64,000 nt of DNA from Sulfitobacter faviae (GTDB taxonomy: Bacteria > Pseudomonadota > Alphaproteobacteria > Rhodobacterales > Rhodobacteraceae), in NCBI RefSeq assembly GCF_029870955.1, contig NZ_PGFQ01000001.1, positions 1,798,001-1,862,000 of the forward strand. The letters run 5' to 3'. The notes beneath the pieces are model-generated. The model was not told the DNA's origin, made no database searches, and saw only the letters and a program-made list of their open reading frames with translations. The position numbers and the translations under genes were made by a program. Below, in pieces: positions 1 through 8,379 of the stretch (position 1 is its first letter; every line of letters starts with the position of its first letter).

Positions 1-787
1 GGTCGATCACGCCGAGCGTCTTGAGCTCATCAGCCGTCAGACGCATCTGCTCGGCGGCCTCGCGCATCTTCTCGCTGTCTTTCCACAGGATCGACGCACA
101 GCCTTCGGGCGTGATCACCGAATAAACCGAATGCTCCAACATCGCGACACGGTTCGCCGTGGCGAATGCCACCGCCCCGCCAGAGCCGCCTTCGCCCACA
201 ATCACGCTGACCAAAGGCACGCCGATCTGCAGGCATTTCTCCGTCGAACGGGCAATCGCCTCGGACTGGCCGCGCTCTTCGGCACCCTTGCCGGGATAGG
301 CGCCGGGCGTGTCGACGATGGTGACCACCGGCAGGTTGAACTTATCCGCCAGTTCCATCAACCGCACCGCCTTGCGATAGCCCTCAGGCCGCGCCATGCC
401 GAAATTGCGCTCGATCCGGCTCTTGGTGTCATTGCCCTTCTCATGGCCAATCACCACGACAGGCGTATCATTGAACCGCGCCAACCCGCCCATGACGGCC
501 AGATCATCGGCAAAGTTTCGATCCCCGGCCAAAGGCGTGAACTCGGTGAAAAGCGCCTCGATATAATCCTTGCAATGGGGCCGCTCCGGATGGCGCGCCA
601 CCTGACATTTCCGCCAAGGCGTCAAAGAGCCATAGAGGTCTTCGAGCATCCCGGCGGCTTTCTTATCCAGCGCGCGGGCCTCATCGGTGATGTCCATCTC
701 TTCATTGGACCGGGCCAACGCCCGCAGCTCTTCCGCCTTGCCTTCGATCTCGGCCAGGGGTTTTTCGAAATCCAGATATTGGGTCAT
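1..787 (-). CDS. accA: Acetyl-CoA carboxylase carboxyltransferase subunit alpha (3' end outside window)
   Basis: This is the alpha half of the carboxyltransferase that moves the carboxyl group from carboxybiotin to acetyl-CoA, giving malonyl-CoA for fatty acid synthesis in the cytosol. About 262 codons are visible, starting at the ATG at 787-785 ([20 protein letters not shown]). Family landmarks seen are the glycine-rich stretches [28 protein letters not shown] and VGEGGSGGA, and the run ending at [11 protein letters not shown]. AccA is normally about 320 residues, so roughly 55 C-terminal residues lie beyond the left edge. The next gene upstream on the same strand is mcl1, separated by about 160 nt that hold a terminator-like repeat, so the two are probably separate transcripts. 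Confidence 0.97.
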   Translation of the reverse strand, partial: MTQYLDFEKPLAEIEGKAEELRALARSNEEMDITDEARALDKKAAGMLEDLYGSLTPWRKCQVARHPERPHCKDYIEALFTEFTPLAGDRNFADDLAVMGGLARFNDTPVVVIGHEKGNDTKSRIERNFGMARPEGYRKAVRLMELADKFNLPVVTIVDTPGAYPGKGAEERGQSEAIARSTEKCLQIGVPLVSVIVGEGGSGGAVAFATANRVAMLEHSVYSVITPEGCASILWKDSEKMREAAEQMRLTADELKTLGVID

Positions 788-880
788 TGCATGCTCCGGC
801 TTGTTGCCTGTGTATATGGAGCGCCGCGCGCCGGTTTGCAACGCGGGTTTGCAAGGCAGGCAAGCCCACGCCCCTCCCTC

Positions 881-940
881 TTCATCCTTTTTCAAATACC
901 CTCGGGGGTCCGGGGGCAGGGCCCCCGGCGGCTTGCCAAA
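881..940 (-). terminator. Terminator-like GC hairpin followed by conserved GGTATTT-type tail (copy 1 of 2)
   Basis: Read on the minus strand just after the mcl1 stop, the sequence has GGGGGCCCTGCCCCC, a second G/C-rich arm, then GGGTATTTGAAAAAGGATG. The same arrangement and tail recur after yejF at 48604-48668, also in the direction of transcription. It probably ends the mcl1 transcript and belongs to a dispersed 3'-end repeat family. Confidence 0.6.
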
Positions 941-945
941 AGCGC

Positions 946-1904
946 TCAGCCCCCGGCGATCATCTCGGACTGGCGCACGATCACCTCAGCCTGTTTGATG
1001 CTGGCGATATCCACCAAACGCCCCTTATAGACGGTGGCCCCTTCGCCCTTGGCCTTGGCCTCTTCCATCGCGGCGAGGATTTCGCGCGCTTCGGCCACAG
1101 CCTCTTCCGACGGCGTGAACACCTCGTTGCTCAGCGCCACCTGCTTGGGGTGGATCGCCCATTTGCCGACCATGCCCAACGTGGCCGAGCGGCGCGCCTG
1201 CGCCCGGAAACCTTCGTCGTCCGAGAAATCGCCGAAAGGCCCGTCGACGGGCAGCACGCCATGGGTGCGGCAGGCGGCGACGATGGCAGCCTGCGCCCAG
1301 TGCCACGGGTCCGACCAATGCTTCTGCTCGCCGCGCTGCATATAGTAGTTCTCCTGCGTGCCGCCGATGCCGGTGGTCTGCATCCCCATGGAGGCGGCGA
1401 AATCGGCGGCCCCCAGCGACATGGCCTGCAAGCGGGGGAAGACGCGGCGATCTCTTCCACATGGGCGATACCGGCAGCGGATTCGATGATGACCTCAAAG
1501 CTGATCTTCTTCTCGCGGCCCTTGGCGGTCTCGACCGCCGTCACCAGCGCGTCAACGGCATAGACATCCGCCGCGCAGCCCACCTTGGGGATCATGATCT
1601 GGTCAAGCCGCGGCCCGGCCTGCTCCAGCAGTTCCACCACGTCACGATACCAATAGGGCGTGTCCAGCCCGTTGATCCGCACCGAAAGCGTCTTGTTGCC
1701 CCAGTCGATCTCGGAAATCGCCTTGATGATATTGGCGCGCGCGCTGTCCTTGTCCGAAGGTGCCACGCTGTCTTCGAGGTCGAGGTTGATCACATCGGCA
1801 TCCGACGCTGCCATCTTTTCAAAGATCGCCGGACGGGAACCGGGGCCGAACAATTGGCAGCGGTTCGGACGGGCAGGGGCGGCAGGCTGAATGCGAAAGC
1901 TCAT
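946..1904 (-). CDS. mcl1: L-malyl-CoA/beta-methylmalyl-CoA lyase (apparent single-base frameshift near 1434)
   Basis: This HpcH/HpaI-citrate lyase family enzyme cleaves malyl-CoA to acetyl-CoA and glyoxylate and handles beta-methylmalyl-CoA in the ethylmalonyl-CoA pathway. The N-terminal part ([47 protein letters not shown]) lies in one frame. The C-terminal part ([54 protein letters not shown]) lies in another. The break is in a run of five G at 1434-1438 (C on the coding strand). One more base restores [14 protein letters not shown] and a 319-residue protein, the usual family length. The start at 1904 is an ATG opening [13 protein letters not shown]. It is divergent from the dgcN operon. 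I take the break as a sequence error. Confidence 0.93.
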
Positions 1905-2161
1905 GGGGCACCTATGGGTAATATTATTTCAACGTGTGTCTTCATTCTGGTATGAAATTGCGCCGTCAATCGCAAGGAGGTTTTCGCAGTTGCAGCATTT
2001 CGAAAGGCCCGCCCTTCGACGAAAGGTGCGCACGAATTTTGCGCAGCCAACGGTAATTCGCGGGAAATGCCGCGCATTTGCATGCAGACGCGTCGACAAC
2101 GCCACGCACTTGCGTATTCTCGCGCGCAATATGCGGACAAATTCAATGCCGGAGGCTTGCC
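1905..2161. promoter_or_regulatory. Divergent mcl1/dgcN intergenic region with TTGCG/CGCAA inverted repeats
   Basis: This 257-nt gap holds no gene. It carries TTGCG-N8-CGCAA at 1958-1975, TGCGC-N9-GCGCA at 2027-2045 and TTGCG-N10-CGCAA at 2110-2129. Repeated inverted half-sites of this kind look like regulator binding sites shared by, or split between, the two divergent genes. The regulator is not known from the sequence. GGAGG sits just before the dgcN start. Confidence 0.4.
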
Positions 2162-3163
2162 ATGATCAAAACCCCCTATCTGCTCTTTCTGGGCGACGCG
2201 CCTGACTCTCTGTCCGCCAAGGTCGCTCAAGGTATCAAGGATTGGCGGCCCGACAATGCGGTCGGCCAGTTCCGCATGGAGGGCTGCAAGGCCGATCTCG
2301 GTCTGCAAGACATGACGCTGGCCGAAGCGCGTGAGGCGGGGGCCGAGACATTGGTCATCGGTGTCGCCAACCGTGGCGGTAAAATCAGCGCGGCATGGAA
2401 AGAGGTGCTGATTGAGGCGCTGAACATGGGCTTCGACATCGCCTCGGGCCTGCACAACCTGCTGCGCAACGAAGCCGATCTGGTGGCGGCTGCCGAGGCG
2501 AACGGCACCACATTGCATGACGTGCGCGTGCCCAGCGTCGAATACCCGATCGCCGACGGTAAGAAACGCAGCGGCAAACGGGTTCTGGCCGTGGGCACCG
2601 ATTGTTCGGTCGGGAAAATGTACACCGCCCTCGCGCTGGACGAGGCGATGCGCGAGAAAGGCATGAAAAGCACCTTCCGCGCCACCGGCCAGACCGGCAT
2701 CCTGATCACCGGCGAAGGCGTGCCGCTGGATGCGGTGATCGCCGATTTCATGGCCGGGTCGGTGGAATATCTCACCCCCGCCAATGACGATGACCATTGG
2801 GACATCATCGAAGGGCAGGGCAGCCTGTTCCACGTCTCTTATTCCGGGGTGACCATGGCGCTGATCCACGGCGGCCAGCCCGATGCGCTGATTCTGTGCC
2901 ATGAGCCGACCCGGACCCATATGCGCGGCTTGCCGGAATACAGCCTGCCCAGCCTTGAAGCGGTGCGCGACATGGCGCTGACGCTGGCGCAGGTGCCGAA
3001 CCCAGACTGCAAAGTCGTCGGTATCTCGGTCAACACCTACCACATGTCCGAGGCCGAGGCGGATGCCTATCTGGCCGAGGTTGAAGAGCGTCTTGGCCTG
3101 CCTGCGGTTGATCCCTTCCGCCAAGGGGCGGCGCGACTGGCCGATGCGCTGGCGGCGCTGTGA
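2162..3163 (+). CDS. dgcN: DUF1611-family N-acetyltransferase DgcN (D-glutamate catabolism)
   Basis: DgcN was described as the enzyme that acetylates D-glutamate to N-acetyl-D-glutamate, the first step of the DgcN-DgcA pathway of marine bacteria. The 333-residue product matches DUF1611 throughout. An N-terminal Rossmann-like part (YLLFLGDAPDSLSAKVAQG) is followed by a P-loop-like motif GTDCSVGKMYTA near residue 140 and the motifs ATGQTGILITGEG and IEGQGSLFHVSYSG. I chose the ATG at 2162 because of GGAGG a few bases upstream; an in-frame start further up lacks support. The dgcA gene follows with only 2 nt between. The next two genes fix the role, although the acetyl donor cannot be read from sequence. 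Confidence 0.85.
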   Translation: MIKTPYLLFLGDAPDSLSAKVAQGIKDWRPDNAVGQFRMEGCKADLGLQDMTLAEAREAGAETLVIGVANRGGKISAAWKEVLIEALNMGFDIASGLHNLLRNEADLVAAAEANGTTLHDVRVPSVEYPIADGKKRSGKRVLAVGTDCSVGKMYTALALDEAMREKGMKSTFRATGQTGILITGEGVPLDAVIADFMAGSVEYLTPANDDDHWDIIEGQGSLFHVSYSGVTMALIHGGQPDALILCHEPTRTHMRGLPEYSLPSLEAVRDMALTLAQVPNPDCKVVGISVNTYHMSEAEADAYLAEVEERLGLPAVDPFRQGAARLADALAAL

Positions 3164-3165
3164 CC

Positions 3166-4131
3166 ATGCAGATCGACGTTACCGCAGATACGTTCAAACT
3201 GGCGCAGGTCTTTACCATCAGCCGCGGCTCGCGGACCGAGGCCAAGGTGCTGACCGTCCGCGTAACCGAAGGCGGCGTGACCGGCTGGGGCGAATGCGTG
3301 CCCTACGCGCGCTATGACGAGACCCTCGAATCGGTCACGGCTGAAATCAACGGCCTGCCGGGCGATATCACCCGCCAAGCGCTCTATGATCTGCTGCCTG
3401 CCGGGGCCGCACGCAACGCGGTCGACTGCGCGCTGTGGGATCTGGAGGCCAAACGCGCAGGCAAGCGGGTGTGGGAGTTGGCCGGGCTGACCGCGCCGGG
3501 GCCGGAGATCACGGCCTATACCCTCTCGCTGGACGAACCCGAGGCAATGCGCGCGCAGGCGGCGAAACACAGCTATCGGCCACTGCTGAAGATCAAGCTC
3601 GGCACGCCCGATGACATGCCGCGGCTCGAAGCGGTGCGCGCCGGGGCGCCCGATGCCACAATCATCATCGACGCCAATGAGGGCTGGTCGGCTGAGGTCT
3701 ATGCCGACCTCGCCCCGCATCTGCTCCGTCTGGGTGTGGCGCTGGTCGAACAGCCCCTGCCCGCTGGCGAAGACGACGCGCTTTTGGGGATGGACCGCCC
3801 CGTGCCCGTCTGCGCGGATGAAAGCTGCCATGACCGCGCCAGCCTGCCGGGCCTCAAGGGCAAATACGATGTGGTGAACATCAAACTGGACAAGACCGGC
3901 GGGCTGACCGAGGCGCTGGCGCTGCGCGATGCAGCGCGGGCCGAGGGGTTTGAGGTCATGGTGGGCTGCATGGTCGGCTCGTCGCTGGCCATGGGACCCG
4001 CGACGCTGGTCGCCCAAGGCGCGAAGGTGGTGGACCTTGACGGCCCGCTGCTTCTGGCCGAAGACCGCGCCAATGCTTTGAAATTCGACGGCGCGGGCGT
4101 GCATCCCCCCGCCGCAGCGCTCTGGGGGTGA
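3166..4131 (+). CDS. dgcA: N-acetyl-D-glutamate racemase DgcA (enolase superfamily)
   Basis: This is an enolase-superfamily member of the dipeptide epimerase/muconate-cycloisomerase type, 321 residues. Expected catalytic elements are visible in order: KIK in LLKIKLGTPDD (base), IIIDANEGW (metal Asp), LVEQPLP (metal Glu), VCADESCHD (metal Asp) and NIKLDKTGGL (second Lys). In DgcN-DgcA systems the enzyme interconverts N-acetyl-D- and N-acetyl-L-glutamate. By sequence alone it could be called an L-Ala-D/L-Glu epimerase; adjacency to dgcN favours the racemase assignment. The start is the ATG at 3166, 2 nt after the dgcN stop. A GTG at 3160 overlapping that stop is an alternative. It is translated in tight series with its neighbours. 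Confidence 0.82.
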   Translation: MQIDVTADTFKLAQVFTISRGSRTEAKVLTVRVTEGGVTGWGECVPYARYDETLESVTAEINGLPGDITRQALYDLLPAGAARNAVDCALWDLEAKRAGKRVWELAGLTAPGPEITAYTLSLDEPEAMRAQAAKHSYRPLLKIKLGTPDDMPRLEAVRAGAPDATIIIDANEGWSAEVYADLAPHLLRLGVALVEQPLPAGEDDALLGMDRPVPVCADESCHDRASLPGLKGKYDVVNIKLDKTGGLTEALALRDAARAEGFEVMVGCMVGSSLAMGPATLVAQGAKVVDLDGPLLLAEDRANALKFDGAGVHPPAAALWG

Positions 4132-4133
4132 CC

Positions 4134-4994
4134 ATGCGAACTGTCTATGTAAACGGCGAATACCTGCCCGAGGATCAGGCCAAGATCTCGATCTTTGACC
4201 GGGGATTCCTGATGGCCGATGGGGTCTATGAGGTGACGAGCGTGCTGAATGGCAAGCTCATCGCCTTTGACGGCCATGCCCAGCGTCTGACCCGCTCGAT
4301 GAGCGAGCTTGACATGCGCGCGCCTGCGACGACCGAAGAACTGCTGGAAATTCACCGCGAGTTGGTGCGTCTCAACGACATCAAAGACGGGTTGATCTAT
4401 CTTCAGGTGACGCGCGGGTCGGATGGCGACCGCGATTTCGCCTTCCCCGACCCCGAGACGACCGCGCCCTCGCTGGTGCTGTTCACCCAGTCCAAGCCGG
4501 GGCTGGCCGACAATCCCGCCGCCCGTGACGGCATCCGCGTGATCAGCATCGAAGACATCCGCTGGGGCCGCCGCGATATCAAAACGGTGCAGCTGCTCTA
4601 CCCGTCGATGGGCAAGATGATGGCCAAGAAAGCCGGTGTCGAAGACGCTTGGATGGTCGAAGATGGTTTTGTGACCGAAGGCACGTCGAACAACGCCTAT
4701 ATCGTCAAGGACGGCAAGATCGTAACGCGCGAGACCTCGAACGACATCCTGCACGGCATCACCCGCAAGGCGGTGCTGGAACTGGCCCGCGAAGCGCAGA
4801 TGCAGGTGGAAGAGCGGAACTTCACCATCGAAGAGGCGCAGCAGGCGGATGAGGCTTTTGTCACCTCGGCCAGCGCTTTCGTGACGCCGGTGGTTGAGAT
4901 CGACGGCGCCAAGATCGGCAGCGGCACGCCGGGCAAGCTTGCGCCCCGTTTGCGTGAAATCTATCTCGAAGAGATGCGCAAAACCGCGATCTGA
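4134..4994 (+). CDS. dat: D-amino-acid aminotransferase, class IV PLP fold
   Basis: The 286-residue protein is a fold-type IV PLP aminotransferase of the D-amino acid transaminase/branched-chain group. It opens with VYVNGEYLPEDQAKISIFDR and RGFLMADGVYE. The PLP lysine is K150 in RRDIKTVQLLYP, and the PLP-phosphate region GFVTEGTSNNAYIV and DILHGITRKAVLELA follow. D-amino acid transaminase moves amino groups between D-amino acids and 2-oxoglutarate, making D-glutamate, which is the DgcN substrate. It is the third gene of the dgcN-dgcA operon, starting 2 nt after the previous stop. I infer that it funnels other D-amino acids, such as peptidoglycan D-Ala, into this route. Confidence 0.85.
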   Translation: MRTVYVNGEYLPEDQAKISIFDRGFLMADGVYEVTSVLNGKLIAFDGHAQRLTRSMSELDMRAPATTEELLEIHRELVRLNDIKDGLIYLQVTRGSDGDRDFAFPDPETTAPSLVLFTQSKPGLADNPAARDGIRVISIEDIRWGRRDIKTVQLLYPSMGKMMAKKAGVEDAWMVEDGFVTEGTSNNAYIVKDGKIVTRETSNDILHGITRKAVLELAREAQMQVEERNFTIEEAQQADEAFVTSASAFVTPVVEIDGAKIGSGTPGKLAPRLREIYLEEMRKTAI

Positions 4995-4997
4995 GTT

Positions 4998-5441
4998 TCA
5001 GAACCGCGATAAAACCAGCCCCGCCGCCACCAGCGCGGCGGCGGCAATGCGGGTGGGGGTGATGGCCTGCACCGACAGCCCCAAAAGCCCCGTGGCATCG
5101 ATCACCAGCGCCGCGCTCAACTGCCCGAGGATCAGCGCCGAGATCACTGTCAGCGCCCCCAGCGTCGGGATCGCCCAAAGCACCGACCAGACGTAGAAGG
5201 CCCCCAACACCCCGCCCAGCAGCAAAACGGGCGAGGCCGAGGTCGCGCGGGGCAGGGCGCTCAACTCGCCCCGCAGCAGCAAGACCCCCAACAGGATCGC
5301 AAAGCCGACGCCAAAGGACACCGCCGCCGCAGCGACCCCGCTGCCAATGTTGCGGCCCAAGGCAGCGTTGATCGGGGTTTGCAGGGCCACGGCGGCCCCG
5401 GCGATGGCGACGGTGATAAGGGCGAGGATGGGGGTGTTCAT
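4998..5441 (-). CDS. DMT-superfamily (DUF606/YdcZ-type) membrane protein
   Basis: A 147-residue hydrophobic protein with about four to five predicted membrane helices, starting MNTPILALITVAIAGAAVAL and containing ALQTPINAALGR, the conserved DUF606 N-terminal stretch. DUF606 proteins are half-size members of the drug/metabolite transporter superfamily that probably work as dimers. The substrate is unknown. It converges with the dat gene (stop codons 3 nt apart), so it is not part of the D-amino acid operon, though its position could suggest a linked transport role. The start is the ATG at 5441. Confidence 0.8.
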   Translation of the reverse strand: MNTPILALITVAIAGAAVALQTPINAALGRNIGSGVAAAAVSFGVGFAILLGVLLLRGELSALPRATSASPVLLLGGVLGAFYVWSVLWAIPTLGALTVISALILGQLSAALVIDATGLLGLSVQAITPTRIAAAALVAAGLVLSRF

Positions 5442-5547
5442 GGCGGCTCCGCTCTACTTGGCCCCAGCATGAGAGATGTCCCGCCGGGTGCAAGGGCTTT
5501 CGCAGCGAACGCCCGCGCGGCTAGACTGGCGCAAAGAGGAGGCCGCG

Positions 5548-6006
5548 ATGCGCAGAGAGATTGACCGGGCAGAGATGGAAGCCGCCGTGGGCCGTGAGTT
5601 GGGCGTCTCGCCGTGGTTCATGATGGATCAGGCGCGGATCGACGCTTTTGCCGATGTGACCGAGGATCACCAGTTCATCCATGTCGACCCGCTCCGCGCG
5701 GCCAAGACGGATTTTGGCGGCACCGTGGCGCATGGGATGCTCACCCTGTCGATGATGTCGGGCATGGCTTACGGTGCGCTGCCGGTGGTGACGGGAACGA
5801 AGGCATCGATCAACTACGGGTTCGACAGCGTGCGCTTCGTGGCGCCCGTGCATTCCGGCAAGCGGATTCGGGGGCGGTTCACGCTGGCCGAGGCGCAGAG
5901 GCGCGGGCGGGGTGACCTGATGACCCGCTTTGCCGCAACGGTAGAAATCGAAGGCACCGCGCGGCCTGCGCTCAAAGCGGATTGGCTTGTGCTCTATCAG
6001 TTCTAG
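5548..6006 (+). CDS. MaoC-family dehydratase
   Basis: This is a 152-residue single hot-dog fold protein of the MaoC/(R)-specific enoyl-CoA hydratase type. The core motif FADVTEDHQFIHVDPLRA contains the Asp-x4-His pair typical of the hydratase active site, followed by GTVAHGMLTLSMMSGM. Enzymes of this kind hydrate enoyl-CoA to (R)-3-hydroxyacyl-CoA. Substrate chain length is not visible. The ATG at 5548 is preceded by a clear AGAGGAGG, which rules out the longer in-frame start near 5476. It stands alone, followed by a bidirectional terminator shared with DUF1244 on the other strand. Confidence 0.88.
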   Translation: MRREIDRAEMEAAVGRELGVSPWFMMDQARIDAFADVTEDHQFIHVDPLRAAKTDFGGTVAHGMLTLSMMSGMAYGALPVVTGTKASINYGFDSVRFVAPVHSGKRIRGRFTLAEAQRRGRGDLMTRFAATVEIEGTARPALKADWLVLYQF

Positions 6007-6035
6007 GCGAAGCCCTTCAGCGCGCTTGGCCGAGG

Positions 6036-6072
6036 CAAAGGCGGGCGCACAGGGATGCGCGCCCGCTTTGTG
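6036..6072. terminator. Bidirectional terminator between MaoC and DUF1244 genes
   Basis: The arms CAAAGGCGGGCGC and GCGCGCCCGCTTTG form a long GC stem flanked by A and T runs, placed between two convergent stop codons. Confidence 0.75.
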
Positions 6073-6092
6073 GGTTCATTCAGGCGGGTTGC

Positions 6093-6404
6093 TCAACCCT
6101 TTCCGACATTCTCTTCAAAGGCTGTTTTGAACGCCTCTTTCTGGCTGTCGTTCGCATCGGTCTGATAGTTGGCTTTCCATTCGTCCATCGTCATCCCGTA
6201 GAACAATTCGCGCGCCTCGTCCTTGCCCATCTCGATGCCGCGTTCGTTGGCGGCCTCTTGATACCAGCGCGAGAGGCAGTTGCGGCAAAAACCGGCGAGG
6301 TTCATCATGTCGATGTTCTGCACATCCGTCCGATCTTCCATCAGGTGTTTCTGCAACCGCCGAAAGGCGGCGGCTTGCAGTTCGATCTCTTGTTGGCTGG
6401 GCAT
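6093..6404 (-). CDS. DUF1244 domain-containing protein
   Basis: The 103-residue product matches the DUF1244 family of small alphaproteobacterial and gammaproteobacterial proteins. It contains the conserved core MNLAGFCRNCLSRWYQEAA with two Cys, then GIEMGKDEARELFYGM and MTMDEWKANYQ. The function is not established. The paired Cys (FCRNC) and the helical make-up suggest a small metal- or redox-sensitive protein, but that is only inference. It starts at 6404, divergent from pyruvate kinase, an arrangement often kept in Rhodobacteraceae. Confidence 0.9.
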   Translation of the reverse strand: MPSQQEIELQAAAFRRLQKHLMEDRTDVQNIDMMNLAGFCRNCLSRWYQEAANERGIEMGKDEARELFYGMTMDEWKANYQTDANDSQKEAFKTAFEENVGKG

Positions 6405-6556
6405 GACAGCTTCCTTCTCATATCACTGGACGGAACCGCGATGGACCGTCATTCTGATGAAACCTTTGACAGGCACTCATGGGGGCGCTAGGCCACCGGA
6501 CAGGCGATGTTATCGTTAACATTCGCTCTGGGGACATAGGACACGAAGGAACAGAT

Positions 6557-8002
6557 ATGAGACGTTTGCGCAATGTAAAGATCGTGGCCACGCTTGGGCC
6601 AGCCTCTGAAACCCGAGAGGTGATCGCGGCATTGCACAACGCCGGGGCGGATGTTTTCCGCCTGAACATGAGCCACGGAAGCCACGAAGAGATCCGGGAA
6701 AAGCACCGGATCATCCGCGATATCGAGAAAGAGACCGGCGGCGCGATCGGCATTCTGGCGGACCTTCAGGGGCCGAAACTGCGCGTTGGCGTGTTCGAGG
6801 GCGATGGGCCAACCTTGGAAGAGGGGGCATCCTTCCGGCTTGATCTTGACGAGACGCCGGGCGATGCGACCCGCGTCTGCCTGCCCCATCCTGAGATTTT
6901 CGCAGCCCTTGAGCCGTGCGCGAGCCTGTTGATCAATGATGGCAAGATCCGCCTCAAAGTGCGCGACTGCGGCCCGGATTTCGCCGATTGCGAAGTGGTG
7001 ACGGGCGGTGTCATCTCAAACCGCAAGGGCGTGAACGTGCCCGACGTGCTGCTGCCGCTGGCCGCGCTTTCTGAGAAAGACCGCGCCGATCTGGAGTTCG
7101 TCTGCGAATTGGGGGTCGACTGGCTCGCCCTCAGCTTTGTTCAGCGGCCCGAGGATGTGACCGAGGCGCGCGATCTGGTCAGAGGCCGGGCGGCGGTGCT
7201 GTCGAAGATCGAGAAGCCCGCGGCGGTGGAGCGGTTCGAGGCGATCTTGGATGTCAGCGACGGCATCATGGTGGCACGGGGCGATCTGGGCGTGGAGCTG
7301 CCGGTGCAGAATGTGCCGCCGATTCAGAAACGTCTGGTGCGCAAATGCCGCGCGGCGGCCAAGCCGGTGATCGTGGCGACACAGATGCTCGAATCGATGA
7401 TCGAAAGCCCGATGCCGACCCGCGCCGAAGTCTCGGACGTGGCCACCGCGATTTACGAAGGCGCCGACGCCGTGATGCTGAGCGCCGAATCCGCCGCCGG
7501 GGATTACCCGCTGCAGGCCGTTGCAACGATGGACAACGTGGCTCAAGAGGTCGAAGCCGATTCGACCTATACGCAGATCATCGAATCCTCGCGTACGGCG
7601 GATCGCACCACCGTGGCCGATGGCATCGTCGCCGCCGCGCGTGAGATTGCCGAGACGACGGACATCAAGGCGATCTGCTGCTTTACCCAATCGGGCACCA
7701 CCGCCCTGCTGACCGCCCGCGAACGGCCCCGTGTGCCGATCATCGCCCTGTCGCCGCTGGTCAACACCGCGCGCCGTCTGGCGCTGAGCTGGGGCACGAA
7801 TTGCATCATCACCGATGGGCATGACCGGTTTAAGCTGGCCGTGCTGAGCGCCGCGCGGGCCGCCCTGTCAGAGGGGTATGCCGGACCGGAGGATCATATC
7901 GTCGTCACCGCCGGTGTGCCCTTCAACGTGCCGGGCAGCACCAATATTCTGCGCGTCGCGCCCTGTGACGAACGTTTGATTTACGCCTCCGATCCAGAGT
8001 AG
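6557..8002 (+). CDS. pyk: Pyruvate kinase
   Basis: Pyruvate kinase transfers phosphate from phosphoenolpyruvate to ADP, the last step of glycolysis. The 481-residue product has all signature segments: VKIVATLGPASE at the N-terminus, NMSHGSHEE, GILADLQGPKLRVG, LALSFVQRPEDV, LSKIEKPAAVERF with the catalytic Lys, MVARGDLGVELP, and QMLESMIESPMPTRAE. The regulatory C-domain carries CCFTQSGTTA. I chose the ATG at 6557, which directly precedes the conserved RRLRNVKIVATLGPA; the longer in-frame start at 6479 has no family support. A 74-residue membrane protein follows. Confidence 0.96.
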   Translation: MRRLRNVKIVATLGPASETREVIAALHNAGADVFRLNMSHGSHEEIREKHRIIRDIEKETGGAIGILADLQGPKLRVGVFEGDGPTLEEGASFRLDLDETPGDATRVCLPHPEIFAALEPCASLLINDGKIRLKVRDCGPDFADCEVVTGGVISNRKGVNVPDVLLPLAALSEKDRADLEFVCELGVDWLALSFVQRPEDVTEARDLVRGRAAVLSKIEKPAAVERFEAILDVSDGIMVARGDLGVELPVQNVPPIQKRLVRKCRAAAKPVIVATQMLESMIESPMPTRAEVSDVATAIYEGADAVMLSAESAAGDYPLQAVATMDNVAQEVEADSTYTQIIESSRTADRTTVADGIVAAAREIAETTDIKAICCFTQSGTTALLTARERPRVPIIALSPLVNTARRLALSWGTNCIITDGHDRFKLAVLSAARAALSEGYAGPEDHIVVTAGVPFNVPGSTNILRVAPCDERLIYASDPE

Positions 8003-8028
8003 CCTTTCCTCAGATAGGGGGATGTTGC

Positions 8029-8253
8029 GTGGACTCTGATTTGGCAATGGTGGTGGGCATCGTTCTGGCGGTGCTGTCGATCCCCTCGATCCTGTCCGCG
8101 GTGACCGACCGTCGGTCGCCGCGCGCCTCGGCCATCACGATCTTGATCGCGGGCGGGCTGATCGTCTTTGCGCTGCGCGAAAACCCGGGGCGCTATTCCT
8201 TTGAGAACCTGCCGGAGGTCTTCGTCTCGGTCGCGGCGGACTTCTTGCCCTGA
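8029..8253 (+). CDS. Small two-helix membrane protein of unknown function
   Basis: This 74-residue protein has two hydrophobic segments, MVVGIVLAVLSIPSILSAV and ITILIAGGLIVFAL, separated by a short basic loop (TDRRSPRAS). It starts with GTG at 8029, preceded by AGGGGGA. I do not recognise a named family. It lies 26 nt after pyk and is probably cotranscribed with it, upstream of the rpmI promoter. The C-terminal tail (RYSFENLPEVFVSVAADF) is amphipathic. Its codon use matches its neighbours. Confidence 0.7.
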   Translation: MDSDLAMVVGIVLAVLSIPSILSAVTDRRSPRASAITILIAGGLIVFALRENPGRYSFENLPEVFVSVAADFLP

Positions 8254-8271
8254 GGGGCTGCGCGAAACCTC

Positions 8272-8300
8272 TTGCATCCCTGACCGACCGCGCCTATACG
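8272..8300 (+). promoter_or_regulatory. Sigma70-type promoter for rpmI-rplT
   Basis: TTGCAT at 8272-8277 and TATACG at 8295-8300 are separated by exactly 17 nt, close to the housekeeping consensus. Transcription would start near 8307, giving a leader of about 73 nt before rpmI. Confidence 0.65.
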
Positions 8301-8315
8301 GCGCATCTTAGCCTG

Positions 8316-8348
8316 CACGACCGGCCTCAAGTGGCATGCCGAGTCGTG
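8316..8348 (+). promoter_or_regulatory. Leader hairpin upstream of rpmI
   Basis: CACGAC (8316-8321) pairs with GTCGTG (8343-8348), and GGC pairs with GCC inside, followed by TTTATA. It sits in the predicted rpmI-rplT leader. It could be an attenuator or a ribosomal-protein binding site; the alphaproteobacterial equivalent of the L20 leader is not something I can confirm. Confidence 0.4.
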
Positions 8349-8379
8349 TTTATACCGAACTCAAAAGACGGAGACGGAA

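Noticed and set aside
1131..1904. A separate short protein from the first half of mcl1
   Set aside because: After the homopolymer break its C-terminal tail is unrelated to any lyase, whereas one base restores the full known sequence.
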